Positions 9,178 to 16,734 of a DNA stretch of 64,000 bases are shown here, one piece after another. The DNA is taken from the NCBI RefSeq assembly GCF_041080625.1, contig NZ_CP163518.1, forward strand, positions 5,642,001 through 5,706,000. The letters run 5' to 3'. The DNA is from Streptomyces sp. CG1. GTDB lineage: Bacteria; Actinomycetota; Actinomycetes; Streptomycetales; Streptomycetaceae. The position numbers and the translations under genes were made by a program. The notes beneath the pieces were generated by a model. That model was not told the DNA's origin, did no database searches, and saw only the letters and a program-made list of their open reading frames with translations. Numbering within the stretch: the first letter of the stretch is position 1; every line of letters starts with the position of its first letter.

Positions 9178-9600
9178 TTACTCGAAGTCGCTGAAGTCGT
9201 CGTCCCCGTAGTGGTTGTTCACGACCGTTTCCGGCTTGTCGCCGCTCATCGCCTCGTTCAGGAGTGCGCCGCCGACCAGACCGGCCGCGCCGGCGCCGAT
9301 CAGCGCGCCCGCGCCGAAGCGGCGCCCGCCCTGCTGCGGGGGCGTGTCCTGGGCCGGGTATCCCTGTTGCTGGAGGCCCGTGTTCTGAACCGGGTAGCCC
9401 TGCTGAGGGTAGCCGGGTGCCGGCGCGTATTCAGCCTGCGGATAACCCGGCTGGGGTGGGCTGTAGTAGGGCGGCGGGGTGGTCTGCACGCGCTGCGCGC
9501 AGGCGCCGCACACCTGCACAGGGCGGGACACACCCCACTGGGGCGACCAGGTCACGGTCGTGGCGCCGGGGCCGTGGACCGGGTCGAAGAAGCACGTCAT
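9178..9600 (-). CDS. Pro/Gln/Tyr-repeat protein with glycine-zipper segment
   Basis: This 140-aa protein starts MTCFFDPVHGPG and carries a CxxC pair (CGACAQ, about residues 32-35), then a low-complexity region of PQQGYP-type repeats (about 42-90), a hydrophobic glycine-zipper-like stretch (FGAGALIGAGAAGLVGG) and an acidic tail. Similar proteins are common in Streptomyces; their function is unknown to me. The two cysteines suggest a small zinc knuckle. It is isolated, with no operon partner. Confidence 0.7.
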   Translation of the reverse strand: MTCFFDPVHGPGATTVTWSPQWGVSRPVQVCGACAQRVQTTPPPYYSPPQPGYPQAEYAPAPGYPQQGYPVQNTGLQQQGYPAQDTPPQQGGRRFGAGALIGAGAAGLVGGALLNEAMSGDKPETVVNNHYGDDDFSDFE

Positions 9601-10077
9601 GGAAGATCTCCCTGTTGCTCGTGATGGTGCGGTGGACCGGCAGCTTCAGACATCGATCGCGGTCGGCGTCAACGCCGTCCACGCGGGTGGCGCAGAAGCG
9701 TTTTTCTCAAAGTGCACCTGCGACAGTGACGGCACTGGTGAGGGAGGAGGCGCCTAACCCAGGGTCCCGGTGCCATAGCCGGGGTGACGCTCGGCACATC
9801 GGCTACAGCAGATCCGATAACGGACAGTGGCGTCCTCGGCGGGCACCCCGAGAGGCGGGATTCAGCCGGTGGCCGCGCCGACGTATGTGGATGCCCCGAT
9901 CATGAAGAAGGCTTCCTGTCGCCCTCCGCCGCCGTTGCCACTCGCCGTTGTCATGATTCGAGTGTCCGGGACCGACGATCAGGAACCCATCCGGCAGTTG
10001 GCCGGTTCGCCCCCGCCGGTCGGCTGGGCGCCACCCGCCAGGTGGGGGCATGAACTGCCCCGGTTTCTTCGAGCACA
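9601..10077. other. Intergenic stretch left of the integrase remnant
   Basis: No gene can be supported. A 30-codon minus-strand frame (9862-9954) exists without a clear ribosome-binding site. The right part may hold the lost 5' portion of the integrase pseudogene. Confidence 0.4.
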
Positions 10078-10814
10078 GTGATCTTGTTTCAGACGGACTG
10101 TGGGGGTGCTCCTGGTTGCACGAGCAGGACCTTCGAGACGACCACGGACGCTGACGACTGGCTTGCTGAAAAGCAGACGGAGATCCGTCGCGGCGAGTGG
10201 CGTGACCCTGAAGCCGGGGCAGTGAGCTTCCGGGCCTACGCAGACAAGTGGGTGGAGGAACGGGAACTGGCGCCGCTCACCAGGGACCTGTACCGCTATC
10301 TCCTCGACAAGCACCTCGCCGCCTTTGCGGACTTGGATCTGGACGAGATCACCGCACCACGTGTACGCGAGTGGCGAGCCGAACGGCTGCGAATCACAGG
10401 GGCCAAGACGATCACGGCAAAGGCGTACCGCCTCCTCAAAGCCGTCATGGAAACGGCCGTTGATGATGAACTGATTCAGCGCAACCCGTGCCGGATCAAG
10501 GGCGCCGGTAAGGAGAAGGCGACCGAGCGGCGCATCGCCACCGTCGCACAGGTCGACGCTCTCGCCAATGCTGTGGGGATCTCCGGCACACCGGGCGCAC
10601 GCTCTCCACCCGGTCCGGTGCCACCCTCAAGGACACGATGGTCCGCGCCGGGCAGTCGTCCGAGAAGGCGGCGTTGATCTACCAGCACTCCGACGACGAG
10701 CGACAGGAAGAGGTCGCCGCCGGCCTCGACGCCACCGTTCGGAAGGCTCGGGCTGAGGCAGCGAAGAAGGCGACCGACAAGCCTTCTGGCATGAATCTGG
10801 CACGCGGCGAGTGA
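10078..10814 (+). pseudogene. Deleted and frameshifted AICE tyrosine integrase
   Basis: Codons from about 10125 to 10580 match, nearly residue by residue, the N-terminal and core-binding part of the intact integrase at 51353-52519 (shared blocks FRIYAEKWVEEREL/FRAYADKWVEEREL, LDEITAPRVREWRAERLR and RNPCRIKGAGKE). At about 10585 the sequence jumps to the last 75 residues in another frame (RHTG, TLSTRSGATLKDTMVRAG, ALIYQHS with the catalytic Tyr). About 110 residues holding the first catalytic Arg are deleted. The N-terminus is also damaged. The order integrase-terminator-att matches the right end of the intact element, so this marks the right end of an older, decayed element. Confidence 0.85.
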
Positions 10815-10831
10815 TCACCCCGCACAGCAAA

Positions 10832-10858
10832 AAGGCCCGTGTCTCTGACCTGGGCCTT
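10832..10858. terminator. Hairpin between integrase remnant and att copy
   Basis: AAGGCCC and GGGCCTT pair around a 13-base loop. The same layout with the loop sequence TCTCTGACC occurs before the intact tRNA at 52578-52604, so this is a copy of the tRNA terminator that can also end integrase transcription. Confidence 0.7.
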
Positions 10859-10863
10859 CTTCA

Positions 10864-10909
10864 TGGAGCGGGTGACGAGAATCGAACTCGCGCTCTCAGC
10901 TTGGGAAGC
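10864..10909. repeat. att copy A: tRNA-Gly 3' end, 46 bp
   Basis: These 46 bases are identical to 52610-52655, the 3' end of tRNA-Gly(CCC) from the CCA end to the anticodon loop. Right of the copy the tRNA sequence is replaced by foreign DNA, so no functional tRNA exists here. This is the signature of an integration junction of a tRNA-targeting element. Confidence 0.9.
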
Positions 10910-11056
10910 GATGGCGCTTCGGTACCGACACTGCGCATGACCTGGGAATACGGCATATCCAGTGCGGTGTCGTGGCCTGCTCCCGCACCGCTGCTGACCG
11001 TGGTTGTCCGGTCTTATGGGCACGGTATGGGCACGCCCCGATAGCCATGGCGTGGG

Positions 11057-11884
11057 CTACTTGTGCTTCCCGCCCCCTTGGCTGCCGCCGGTCCGGCCCT
11101 TCCCGGCCGTGCTGTCCGTGCCGCCGGTGTCGTTGCCGGATGAGCCGGCCTTGCCGGACGTGCCGTTGCCGGACGCGCCGGTCCTGCGCGCCGTGTCGTT
11201 GCCGGCGCCTGCGGCACCTTCGCCGGACTTGCCCGTACCGGCCGATCTGCCCGGCGTGGCCGTCGCCCGCGTCAGCTGATCGGAGCAGTAGGCGGCGACC
11301 TTGGCCTGGCCGCCGGCGGCCACGACGAGTTGCTGCCAGACTTTCGCGTCGAGTGCCCTGTCGTGGCCCTGGACCTGCTCGTAGGCGCGGCAGTGGGCTT
11401 CGGTGTCCTGCGCGGGGGCCGGTCGGTCCGTCGGCCGGGAGCCCCGGGAGGACGACGAGGGTGCACCGCCCGGCCGGTCCGGAGCGAGCGCCGACGGGTG
11501 GGTGGTGCCCCGGTCGGCGCCGCCACCATCCGTGGAGGAGCCGACGGAACCGATGGCCGCGACGGCCACACCACCCAGGGTGAGGCTGGCGAACACCACG
11601 CCGAACGTGATCTTCATGGGGTGCCGGGCACGTCGCTCCTCGGGCGGTCGCCAGTCGTCCCGGCGCCGGGTACGTGCTGCTCGGTGCGCGCCCTCGCCGC
11701 GGGAGACCCGGAAGGCGGCTACGGCCCGCTGCTCGGCCTGGATGTCGGGATCGGCGGTACGGATGGCGGCGGCCAGGACCGTTTCCAGGGCGGCGGCGTC
11801 ACGCCCGTTCCAAGGGTCGGACAGGGCGCCGTCAGGCCCACGTCGACGGCCGGGAACTCCGCCGCCGCTCAGCCTCTCACCCAT
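11057..11884 (-). CDS. Single-span membrane protein linked to an ECF sigma factor
   Basis: The 275-aa protein has a hydrophilic Arg-rich N-terminal 85 residues (cytosolic), one membrane segment (about 92-112, ITFGVVFASLTLGG), and a long Ser/Gly/Thr/Pro-rich outside region with two cysteines and an Ala-rich helical part. It follows the SigE-type sigma factor gene on the same strand after 70 bp. The topology would suit a membrane regulator of that factor, but no recognised anti-sigma domain is visible. Confidence 0.7.
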   Translation of the reverse strand: MGERLSGGGVPGRRRGPDGALSDPWNGRDAAALETVLAAAIRTADPDIQAEQRAVAAFRVSRGEGAHRAARTRRRDDWRPPEERRARHPMKITFGVVFASLTLGGVAVAAIGSVGSSTDGGGADRGTTHPSALAPDRPGGAPSSSSRGSRPTDRPAPAQDTEAHCRAYEQVQGHDRALDAKVWQQLVVAAGGQAKVAAYCSDQLTRATATPGRSAGTGKSGEGAAGAGNDTARRTGASGNGTSGKAGSSGNDTGGTDSTAGKGRTGGSQGGGKHK

Positions 11885-11954
11885 GTCCGCTTCCGTTTCT
11901 GTCCCATTGATTCACTTCGTTCGGCCTGCCGGGCCTGCCCGCTGCCGTCGTCGT

Positions 11955-12701
11955 TCATGTCGACTTGCCCAGCGTGCGGTAAGCCCCATCCGTCACACCC
12001 TCCCCGGCCTGGCCACCGATGCCCAACTGACCGGCGAGGCGTTTCAGGCCTCGGTGGGCGGCCGTACGCACCGCTCCCGGGCGCTTGTCGAGGACACGTG
12101 CGGCGGCGGGACCGTCCAGCCCGACGACGACCCGCAGGAGCACGGCCTCGGCCTGGTCCCGGGGCAGTCCGCGCACCAGCTCCAGTGCCCGCTCGGTGGA
12201 GAGGGACTCCAGCGCCTGTTCATGGGTGCTGTACGGGCCGGGCAGGTCCAGTACATCCTGTTCGGTCCCTCCTGCCCGGGGCCGCACGCGCTGGCGGCGC
12301 AGGTGGTCCAGGGCCCGGTGCCGGGCGATGGTCGCGGTCCAGCCGCGGAAGCCGGCCCCGTCCCCCTTGAAACGCCCGAAGTCGCGGGCTATCTCCAGCC
12401 AGGCGTCGGACGCCACGTCTTCCGCGTCGTCGCCGACGATGCCGCGCAGGTAGCCGAGCAGGCCGGGCTGAACGATCCGGTAGGCGATCGCGAAGGCGTT
12501 CTCGTCGCCGTCCTGGGCCTGTGCGACCGCCGCGCCCAGTTCCCCGTCGCGCGTCTGCACGCGTCGGGGTTGCCGTACCTGGCCCAAGATCGTCCTCGTT
12601 CGCGCCGGTTCGTAGCGAGTTCCTGCCGTCCGCCGCGCTCCGGTCGCACCGGCGGCCCCATGATGTTCAGCGTCCGCCGCCACGGAAGTGTCACCAGGCA
12701 T
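11955..12701 (-). CDS. SigE-family ECF RNA polymerase sigma factor
   Basis: The ATG at 12701 is preceded by a good ribosome-binding site (GAGGGA) and gives 248 aa. Region 2 (LLGYLRGIVGDDAEDVASDAWLEIARD, read in two halves) and the promoter-melting part GFRGWTATIARHRALD are clear; region 4 (LPRDQAEAVLLRVV, then the helix-turn-helix) is also present. The first 50 residues are extra and not conserved. It is transcribed with the membrane protein downstream and divergently from the DUF1877 gene. The target promoters are unknown. Confidence 0.88.
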   Translation of the reverse strand: MPGDTSVAADAEHHGAAGATGARRTAGTRYEPARTRTILGQVRQPRRVQTRDGELGAAVAQAQDGDENAFAIAYRIVQPGLLGYLRGIVGDDAEDVASDAWLEIARDFGRFKGDGAGFRGWTATIARHRALDHLRRQRVRPRAGGTEQDVLDLPGPYSTHEQALESLSTERALELVRGLPRDQAEAVLLRVVVGLDGPAAARVLDKRPGAVRTAAHRGLKRLAGQLGIGGQAGEGVTDGAYRTLGKST

Positions 12702-13016
12702 CAGGCGTCCCTCACGTTCTCGCAGGTGTCCCAGGTGACGTTTCGTGCCGCCCGTGCGCTGGGGGATTGCCGGGTGCGGCGGTGGCGAGCTGTCCAAGGC
12801 CGACTGCCCGCCGGTGCCGCAGCCCACCCGGACCTCTCTCCGCGCTGTCCGTGTCTCCCCCCGCGGGCGGCACGGAGAGAGGCGGGGCCGGGACCCCGAC
12901 CACTGAACGGGGTCCCGGCCCCGCGCACCCCCTCATCGAACCGGCGGTGTCCGATCCGTACCCCGATTCCGTTCGCCCCGCGTGACGCCTGGGCGCCTCC
13001 GTGCGCTCCTTCCGGC
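12702..13016. other. Divergent intergenic region with hairpins
   Basis: This region separates the sigma factor gene (minus) from the DUF1877 gene (plus) and must hold both promoters. It contains an imperfect dyad (CCTCTCTCCG with CGGAGAGAGG, about 12832-12882) next to the perfect one listed separately. Confidence 0.5.
12882..12924. terminator. Perfect 17-bp dyad, terminator-like
   Basis: Arms 12882-12898 and 12908-12924 are perfect inverted repeats around a 9-base loop. It lies between two divergent genes, where a terminator has no obvious job, and there is no T-run. It could instead be a structured 5' leader or a remnant. Confidence 0.6.
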
Positions 13017-13478
13017 ATGAGTGCGTACCTCCGTCTGCGCGCGGTGCCGCCCCCGGCACTGCGCAACAGCGCGATATGGCTGGAACGGCTTTTCGAGGGC
13101 GACGCGGAGACCGTCCGGCGCTGCCGGGACCAGGAGCTCATCTACGCAGGCGCTCCCCCGCATCCCCTTGCCCGGAGTCGGCCCCGGACCCAGGTGGTGC
13201 TCGGCGGCCGGCCGGTGTTCCGTGCCGACCGGCACAAGACGCCGCTCCTGGTGCTGACGGCGGCCCAGGCCCGCCAGGTGGCCGGGTTTCTGGCGACGGC
13301 CGACTTCGAGGTGCTGTGGGACGCCGCCCGGGACGAACTGCTGCCGCGCTACGGCGGCGTGCTCGCGGAGCCCGAGACGTGGGGCGCATTCGCGGCGGCG
13401 CACCGGGAACTGAGGGCGTTCTACATGCAAACGTCCGAGTGCGGGGATGCGGTGGTGAAGTGGCTGTCCGAGGCGTGA
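13017..13478 (+). CDS. DUF1877 (YfbM-like) family protein
   Basis: The frame from the ATG at 13017 gives 153 aa with the typical DUF1877 start (MSAYLRLRAVPPPAL), a central DRHKTPLLVLTAAQARQVAGFL block and the C-terminal ELRAFYMQTSECGDAVVKWLS helix. Members are small cytosolic proteins of unknown function that often respond to stress. It precedes the matA-like gene by 88 bp. Confidence 0.8.
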   Translation: MSAYLRLRAVPPPALRNSAIWLERLFEGDAETVRRCRDQELIYAGAPPHPLARSRPRTQVVLGGRPVFRADRHKTPLLVLTAAQARQVAGFLATADFEVLWDAARDELLPRYGGVLAEPETWGAFAAAHRELRAFYMQTSECGDAVVKWLSEA

Positions 13479-13566
13479 GTTGTGTGTGAGGTGTAACAGT
13501 TCCGGCCCGCCGCGCTCTGTCCATGGGGACGGCCGCGTCGGCCGACCGGGACAGGGGACACGACTC

Positions 13567-14352
13567 GTGCAGTGGACGAACGGAAGCGGCGGAGCGTACG
13601 GCGAGGATCCGTACGGCGGCGCCGGGTACGCGTATGCCTACGGTCACGACGGGTACAGCCACGAGGGGTACGGCCACGACGGGTACGGCGGCGACATCGC
13701 CACGCTGACCTGGGACCCGGTGCAGCCGGCGCAGTGGACGCAGCCTCACCCGACGGCGCGGGACGGCGCAGGCGGTCCGGCATGGGACGCCGCTCACGGC
13801 GACGTCCTCACCGTGCCGGCCCCGGAGACCGACACACAGCCCATCCCCTTCGTGCCGGCGCCGATGCCGGCACCGGAACCCGATCCGGACCCGGGCACGC
13901 CGGAGAGCGAACCGGCGCGGCCGGTCTTCGTGGACTCCTCCGGGCGACGCCAGCGCCTCGTGCTGCGCGCCGCCCGGCTGCTGGTGATCCCTGCCGGCGG
14001 CTATGTGGCCCTGCTGATCAGCACCATGCTGGGCGGCCCCGGCATCAGCGCCCCCTTCGTCCCGCAGCAGGACAGCGCACACCGGGCCACGCCCCGCGTG
14101 ACCGCATCCGACTCCCCGTCCGGCGCCAGCCACGCGGCGGGGAGCGCGAGCTCCACCACGGCGCACGACAAGTCCCGTTCCACGGTGCGGCGGTCCGCCG
14201 GCCGGCCGACAGCCTCGGCCGCCCCCGCGGCCACGTCCGGGCCCACCGCAGCGCCCGCCAGGGTCACTTCCCCGACGCCCACCGCCAGTGCGGCACCGAC
14301 CTCCTCGCCCCGGGGACGCGCCCTCCGGACGTCCCACAAGCCAGTGAAGTGA
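13567..14352 (+). CDS. matA: MatA-like membrane protein of a surface-glycan locus
   Basis: From a GTG at 13567 the protein is 261 aa: a Gly/Tyr-rich repeat region (repeats of HDGY and YGHDG type, residues 15-40), a Pro/Glu-rich linker, one membrane segment (about 135-160, LLVIPAGGYVALLIS) and a Ser/Thr/Ala/Pro-rich outside tail. The stop overlaps the GTG of the deacetylase/glycosyltransferase gene. In Streptomyces the matAB pair makes a poly-GlcNAc-type polymer that causes pellet aggregation. The name rests on layout and size, so it is tentative. Confidence 0.6.
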   Translation: MQWTNGSGGAYGEDPYGGAGYAYAYGHDGYSHEGYGHDGYGGDIATLTWDPVQPAQWTQPHPTARDGAGGPAWDAAHGDVLTVPAPETDTQPIPFVPAPMPAPEPDPDPGTPESEPARPVFVDSSGRRQRLVLRAARLLVIPAGGYVALLISTMLGGPGISAPFVPQQDSAHRATPRVTASDSPSGASHAAGSASSTTAHDKSRSTVRRSAGRPTASAAPAATSGPTAAPARVTSPTPTASAAPTSSPRGRALRTSHKPVK

Positions 14353-16709
14353 CCCAAGGCCCTGACGTGACCGATCGCCGCCGCCGTACTGCTCCCGCCC
14401 GCCGTCACAGCCGTACCCGCCAGATCACCCCCCGCACCCACTGGCTGCTGCTGAGCGTGCTCTCGGTGACCCTGTCGACGGCCCTCCTGCTCCAGGGGTA
14501 CACCCATCACATGTTCGGGATCACCCCGGACGACGTGACCGGTGCCCGCGGACGCAGCGACGCGGTGCCCGCCCAGGTGACCCATGGCGGCCCCGTGATC
14601 GCGGACGCCGCCCGCGCCGTGCACACCGCCCGGCTCCAGGACCGCACCATCGCGCTCACCTTCGACGACGGCCCCGACCCCGTCTGGACGCCGCGCATCC
14701 TCGACGTGCTGCGCCGCAACCATGTGCGCGCGACCTTCTTCGTCGTCGGAACCGAGGTCGCGGCCCACCCGGAACTGGTCCGCCGGATCGTCGCTGAGGG
14801 CCACCAGATCGGCATCCACACCTTCACCCACCCCGACCTGTCCCGCCTCGCCCCGTGGCAGCGTTCCCTGGAACTGCGCGAGACCCAGCTGGCGGTGGCC
14901 GGCGCGGCCGGGGTCACCACCGCGCTGCTGAGGCCGCCGTACTCCTCGGAGAACGACGCGCTGAACGACGCCGACTGGTCCGTCCTCAAACAGGCCGACT
15001 TGGCGGGCTACGTCACGGTGCTCTCCTCCCAGGACGCCGAGGACTGGCAGCGTCCGGGTACGGACCGCATCGTCGCGAACGCGACCCCGCGCAGCCACAC
15101 CGGGCAGATCCTGCTGATGCACGACGGCGGAGGTAACCGCTCCCAGACCGTCGCCGCGCTGAACACCCTCATCCCCCGGCTCGAGGCACAGGGTTTCCAG
15201 TTCGCGACGGTCGGTGCCGCAGTCGGCATGGCCGGCCCCGTCCAGCCCGCCGGACTGGGCGACCACCTCCAGGGAATGGCCCTCATCAACATGTTGCAGG
15301 CCGGCGACTGGGCCGTATGGCTGCTGGGCGTGCTCATGTACGCGGCCGGAGTCGTCAGCGTGCTGCGCGCGGCGGCCGTGGTGATCGCAGCCCGACGGCA
15401 CCGACGGCTGCGGAGTACGGGGCGCCGGGGCGTCTCCTGGGGGCCGCCGGTGACCGAACCGGTCAGCGTCATCGTCCCCGCGTACAACGAGAGCGCCGGA
15501 ATCGAGGCGGCCGTGCGCTCCCTGCTCGCCTCGGACCATCCGGTGGAGATCATCGTGGTGGACGACGGCAGCACCGACGGCACCGCGGACCTGGTGGAGT
15601 CGCTCGGGTTGCCTGGGGTGCGGGTGATCCGGCAGGAGAACGCGGGCAAACCGGCAGCGCTCAACACCGGTCTCGCCGCGGCCTCCTGCGACCTGGTGGT
15701 CATGGTCGACGGCGACACGGTCTTCGAGCCCGACACCGTCCGCACGATCGTGCAGCCCTTCGCCGACCCCCGCGTGGGTGCCGTCTCGGGCAACGCCAAG
15801 GTCGTCAACCGGGGCGGCCTGCTGGGCCGTTGGCAGCACATCGAGTACGTCGTCGGCTTCAACCTCGACCGCCGCCTGTTCGACCTCGCCGAGTGCATGC
15901 CGACCGTGCCCGGCGCCGTCGGCGCGTTCCGCCGCGGGGCCCTGCTGGACCTCGGCGGTGTCAGCGACGTCACCCTCGCCGAGGACACCGACCTCACCAT
16001 GGCGCTGTGCCGGGCCGGCTGGCGCGTGGTGTACGAGGAGGGCGCGGTGGCGTGGACCGAGGCACCCGCGTCCCTGGGCGCCCTGTGGCGGCAGCGGTAC
16101 CGCTGGTGCTACGGCACCCTCCAGGCGATGTGGAAGCACCGGGGAGCACTGGTCCAGCGCGGCGCCGCCGGCAAACTGGGCCGCCGGGGCCTGGTCTACC
16201 TCCTCCTCTTCCAGGTGCTGCTGCCCCTGCTCGCCCCGGTCGTGGACATCTTCGCCCTGTACGGCCTCGTCTTCCTGGACCCCGTCCGGATCACCGCCCT
16301 GTGGCTCGCCTTCCTGCTCCTGCAATTCGGCATGGGCCTGTACGCGTTCCGCCTGGACGGCGAACGCCCCGGACCGCTGTGGAGCCTTCCGCTCCAGCAG
16401 CTCGTCTACCGGCAGCTCATGTACCTGGTGGTGATTCAGTCCGTCTTCACCGCCGTGTCCGGCTCGCGCCTGCGCTGGCAGCGCATGGAGCGCTACGGCA
16501 GCCTGCGGGCCCCGGCGGGGGCGGAGTCCTCCGGGGAGGACCGCACCGCGGCCCCCGCGCAGCCGGAACCGGAACCGTACGCGGCCGTCCCGGAGCCTGG
16601 ACCGTACGCGTCTCGCCCGGAACCCCGGCTGTACGGGGCTCAACCGCAGCCATGGCCGTACGTGGGCCCTCCACAGCCCACGCCCCACGACACCACCCAC
16701 TGGCACTGA
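14349..16709 (+). CDS. matB: MatB-like polysaccharide deacetylase / GT2 glycosyltransferase fusion
   Basis: This 786-aa protein joins two enzymes. After an N-terminal membrane segment (about 30-50) comes a NodB deacetylase domain (TFDDGPD near 104, HTFTHPD near 156, RPPY near 195). A second membrane span leads to a processive GT2 domain (VSVIVPAYNE near 372, DGDT near 453, EDTD near 543, QRYRW near 581) and three or four C-terminal spans. The predicted job is to polymerise and partly deacetylate a beta-linked N-acetylglucosamine glycan across the membrane. The GTG at 14349 overlaps the stop of the upstream gene; a GTG at 14367 is an alternative. Confidence 0.88.
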   Translation: MTQGPDVTDRRRRTAPARRHSRTRQITPRTHWLLLSVLSVTLSTALLLQGYTHHMFGITPDDVTGARGRSDAVPAQVTHGGPVIADAARAVHTARLQDRTIALTFDDGPDPVWTPRILDVLRRNHVRATFFVVGTEVAAHPELVRRIVAEGHQIGIHTFTHPDLSRLAPWQRSLELRETQLAVAGAAGVTTALLRPPYSSENDALNDADWSVLKQADLAGYVTVLSSQDAEDWQRPGTDRIVANATPRSHTGQILLMHDGGGNRSQTVAALNTLIPRLEAQGFQFATVGAAVGMAGPVQPAGLGDHLQGMALINMLQAGDWAVWLLGVLMYAAGVVSVLRAAAVVIAARRHRRLRSTGRRGVSWGPPVTEPVSVIVPAYNESAGIEAAVRSLLASDHPVEIIVVDDGSTDGTADLVESLGLPGVRVIRQENAGKPAALNTGLAAASCDLVVMVDGDTVFEPDTVRTIVQPFADPRVGAVSGNAKVVNRGGLLGRWQHIEYVVGFNLDRRLFDLAECMPTVPGAVGAFRRGALLDLGGVSDVTLAEDTDLTMALCRAGWRVVYEEGAVAWTEAPASLGALWRQRYRWCYGTLQAMWKHRGALVQRGAAGKLGRRGLVYLLLFQVLLPLLAPVVDIFALYGLVFLDPVRITALWLAFLLLQFGMGLYAFRLDGERPGPLWSLPLQQLVYRQLMYLVVIQSVFTAVSGSRLRWQRMERYGSLRAPAGAESSGEDRTAAPAQPEPEPYAAVPEPGPYASRPEPRLYGAQPQPWPYVGPPQPTPHDTTHWH

Positions 16710-16734
16710 ACTGAAAGGAGAGTGATCCGAGCCC

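Noticed and set aside
9862..9954. 30-codon minus-strand ORF (ends AFFMIGASTYVGAATG)
   Set aside because: No ribosome-binding site and no partner gene; considered as a peptide precursor and dropped.
11403..13478. 691-codon plus-strand frame
   Set aside because: Its first three quarters lie antisense to the sigma factor and membrane-protein genes, which show real families. Only the part from 13017 (DUF1877) is a gene.
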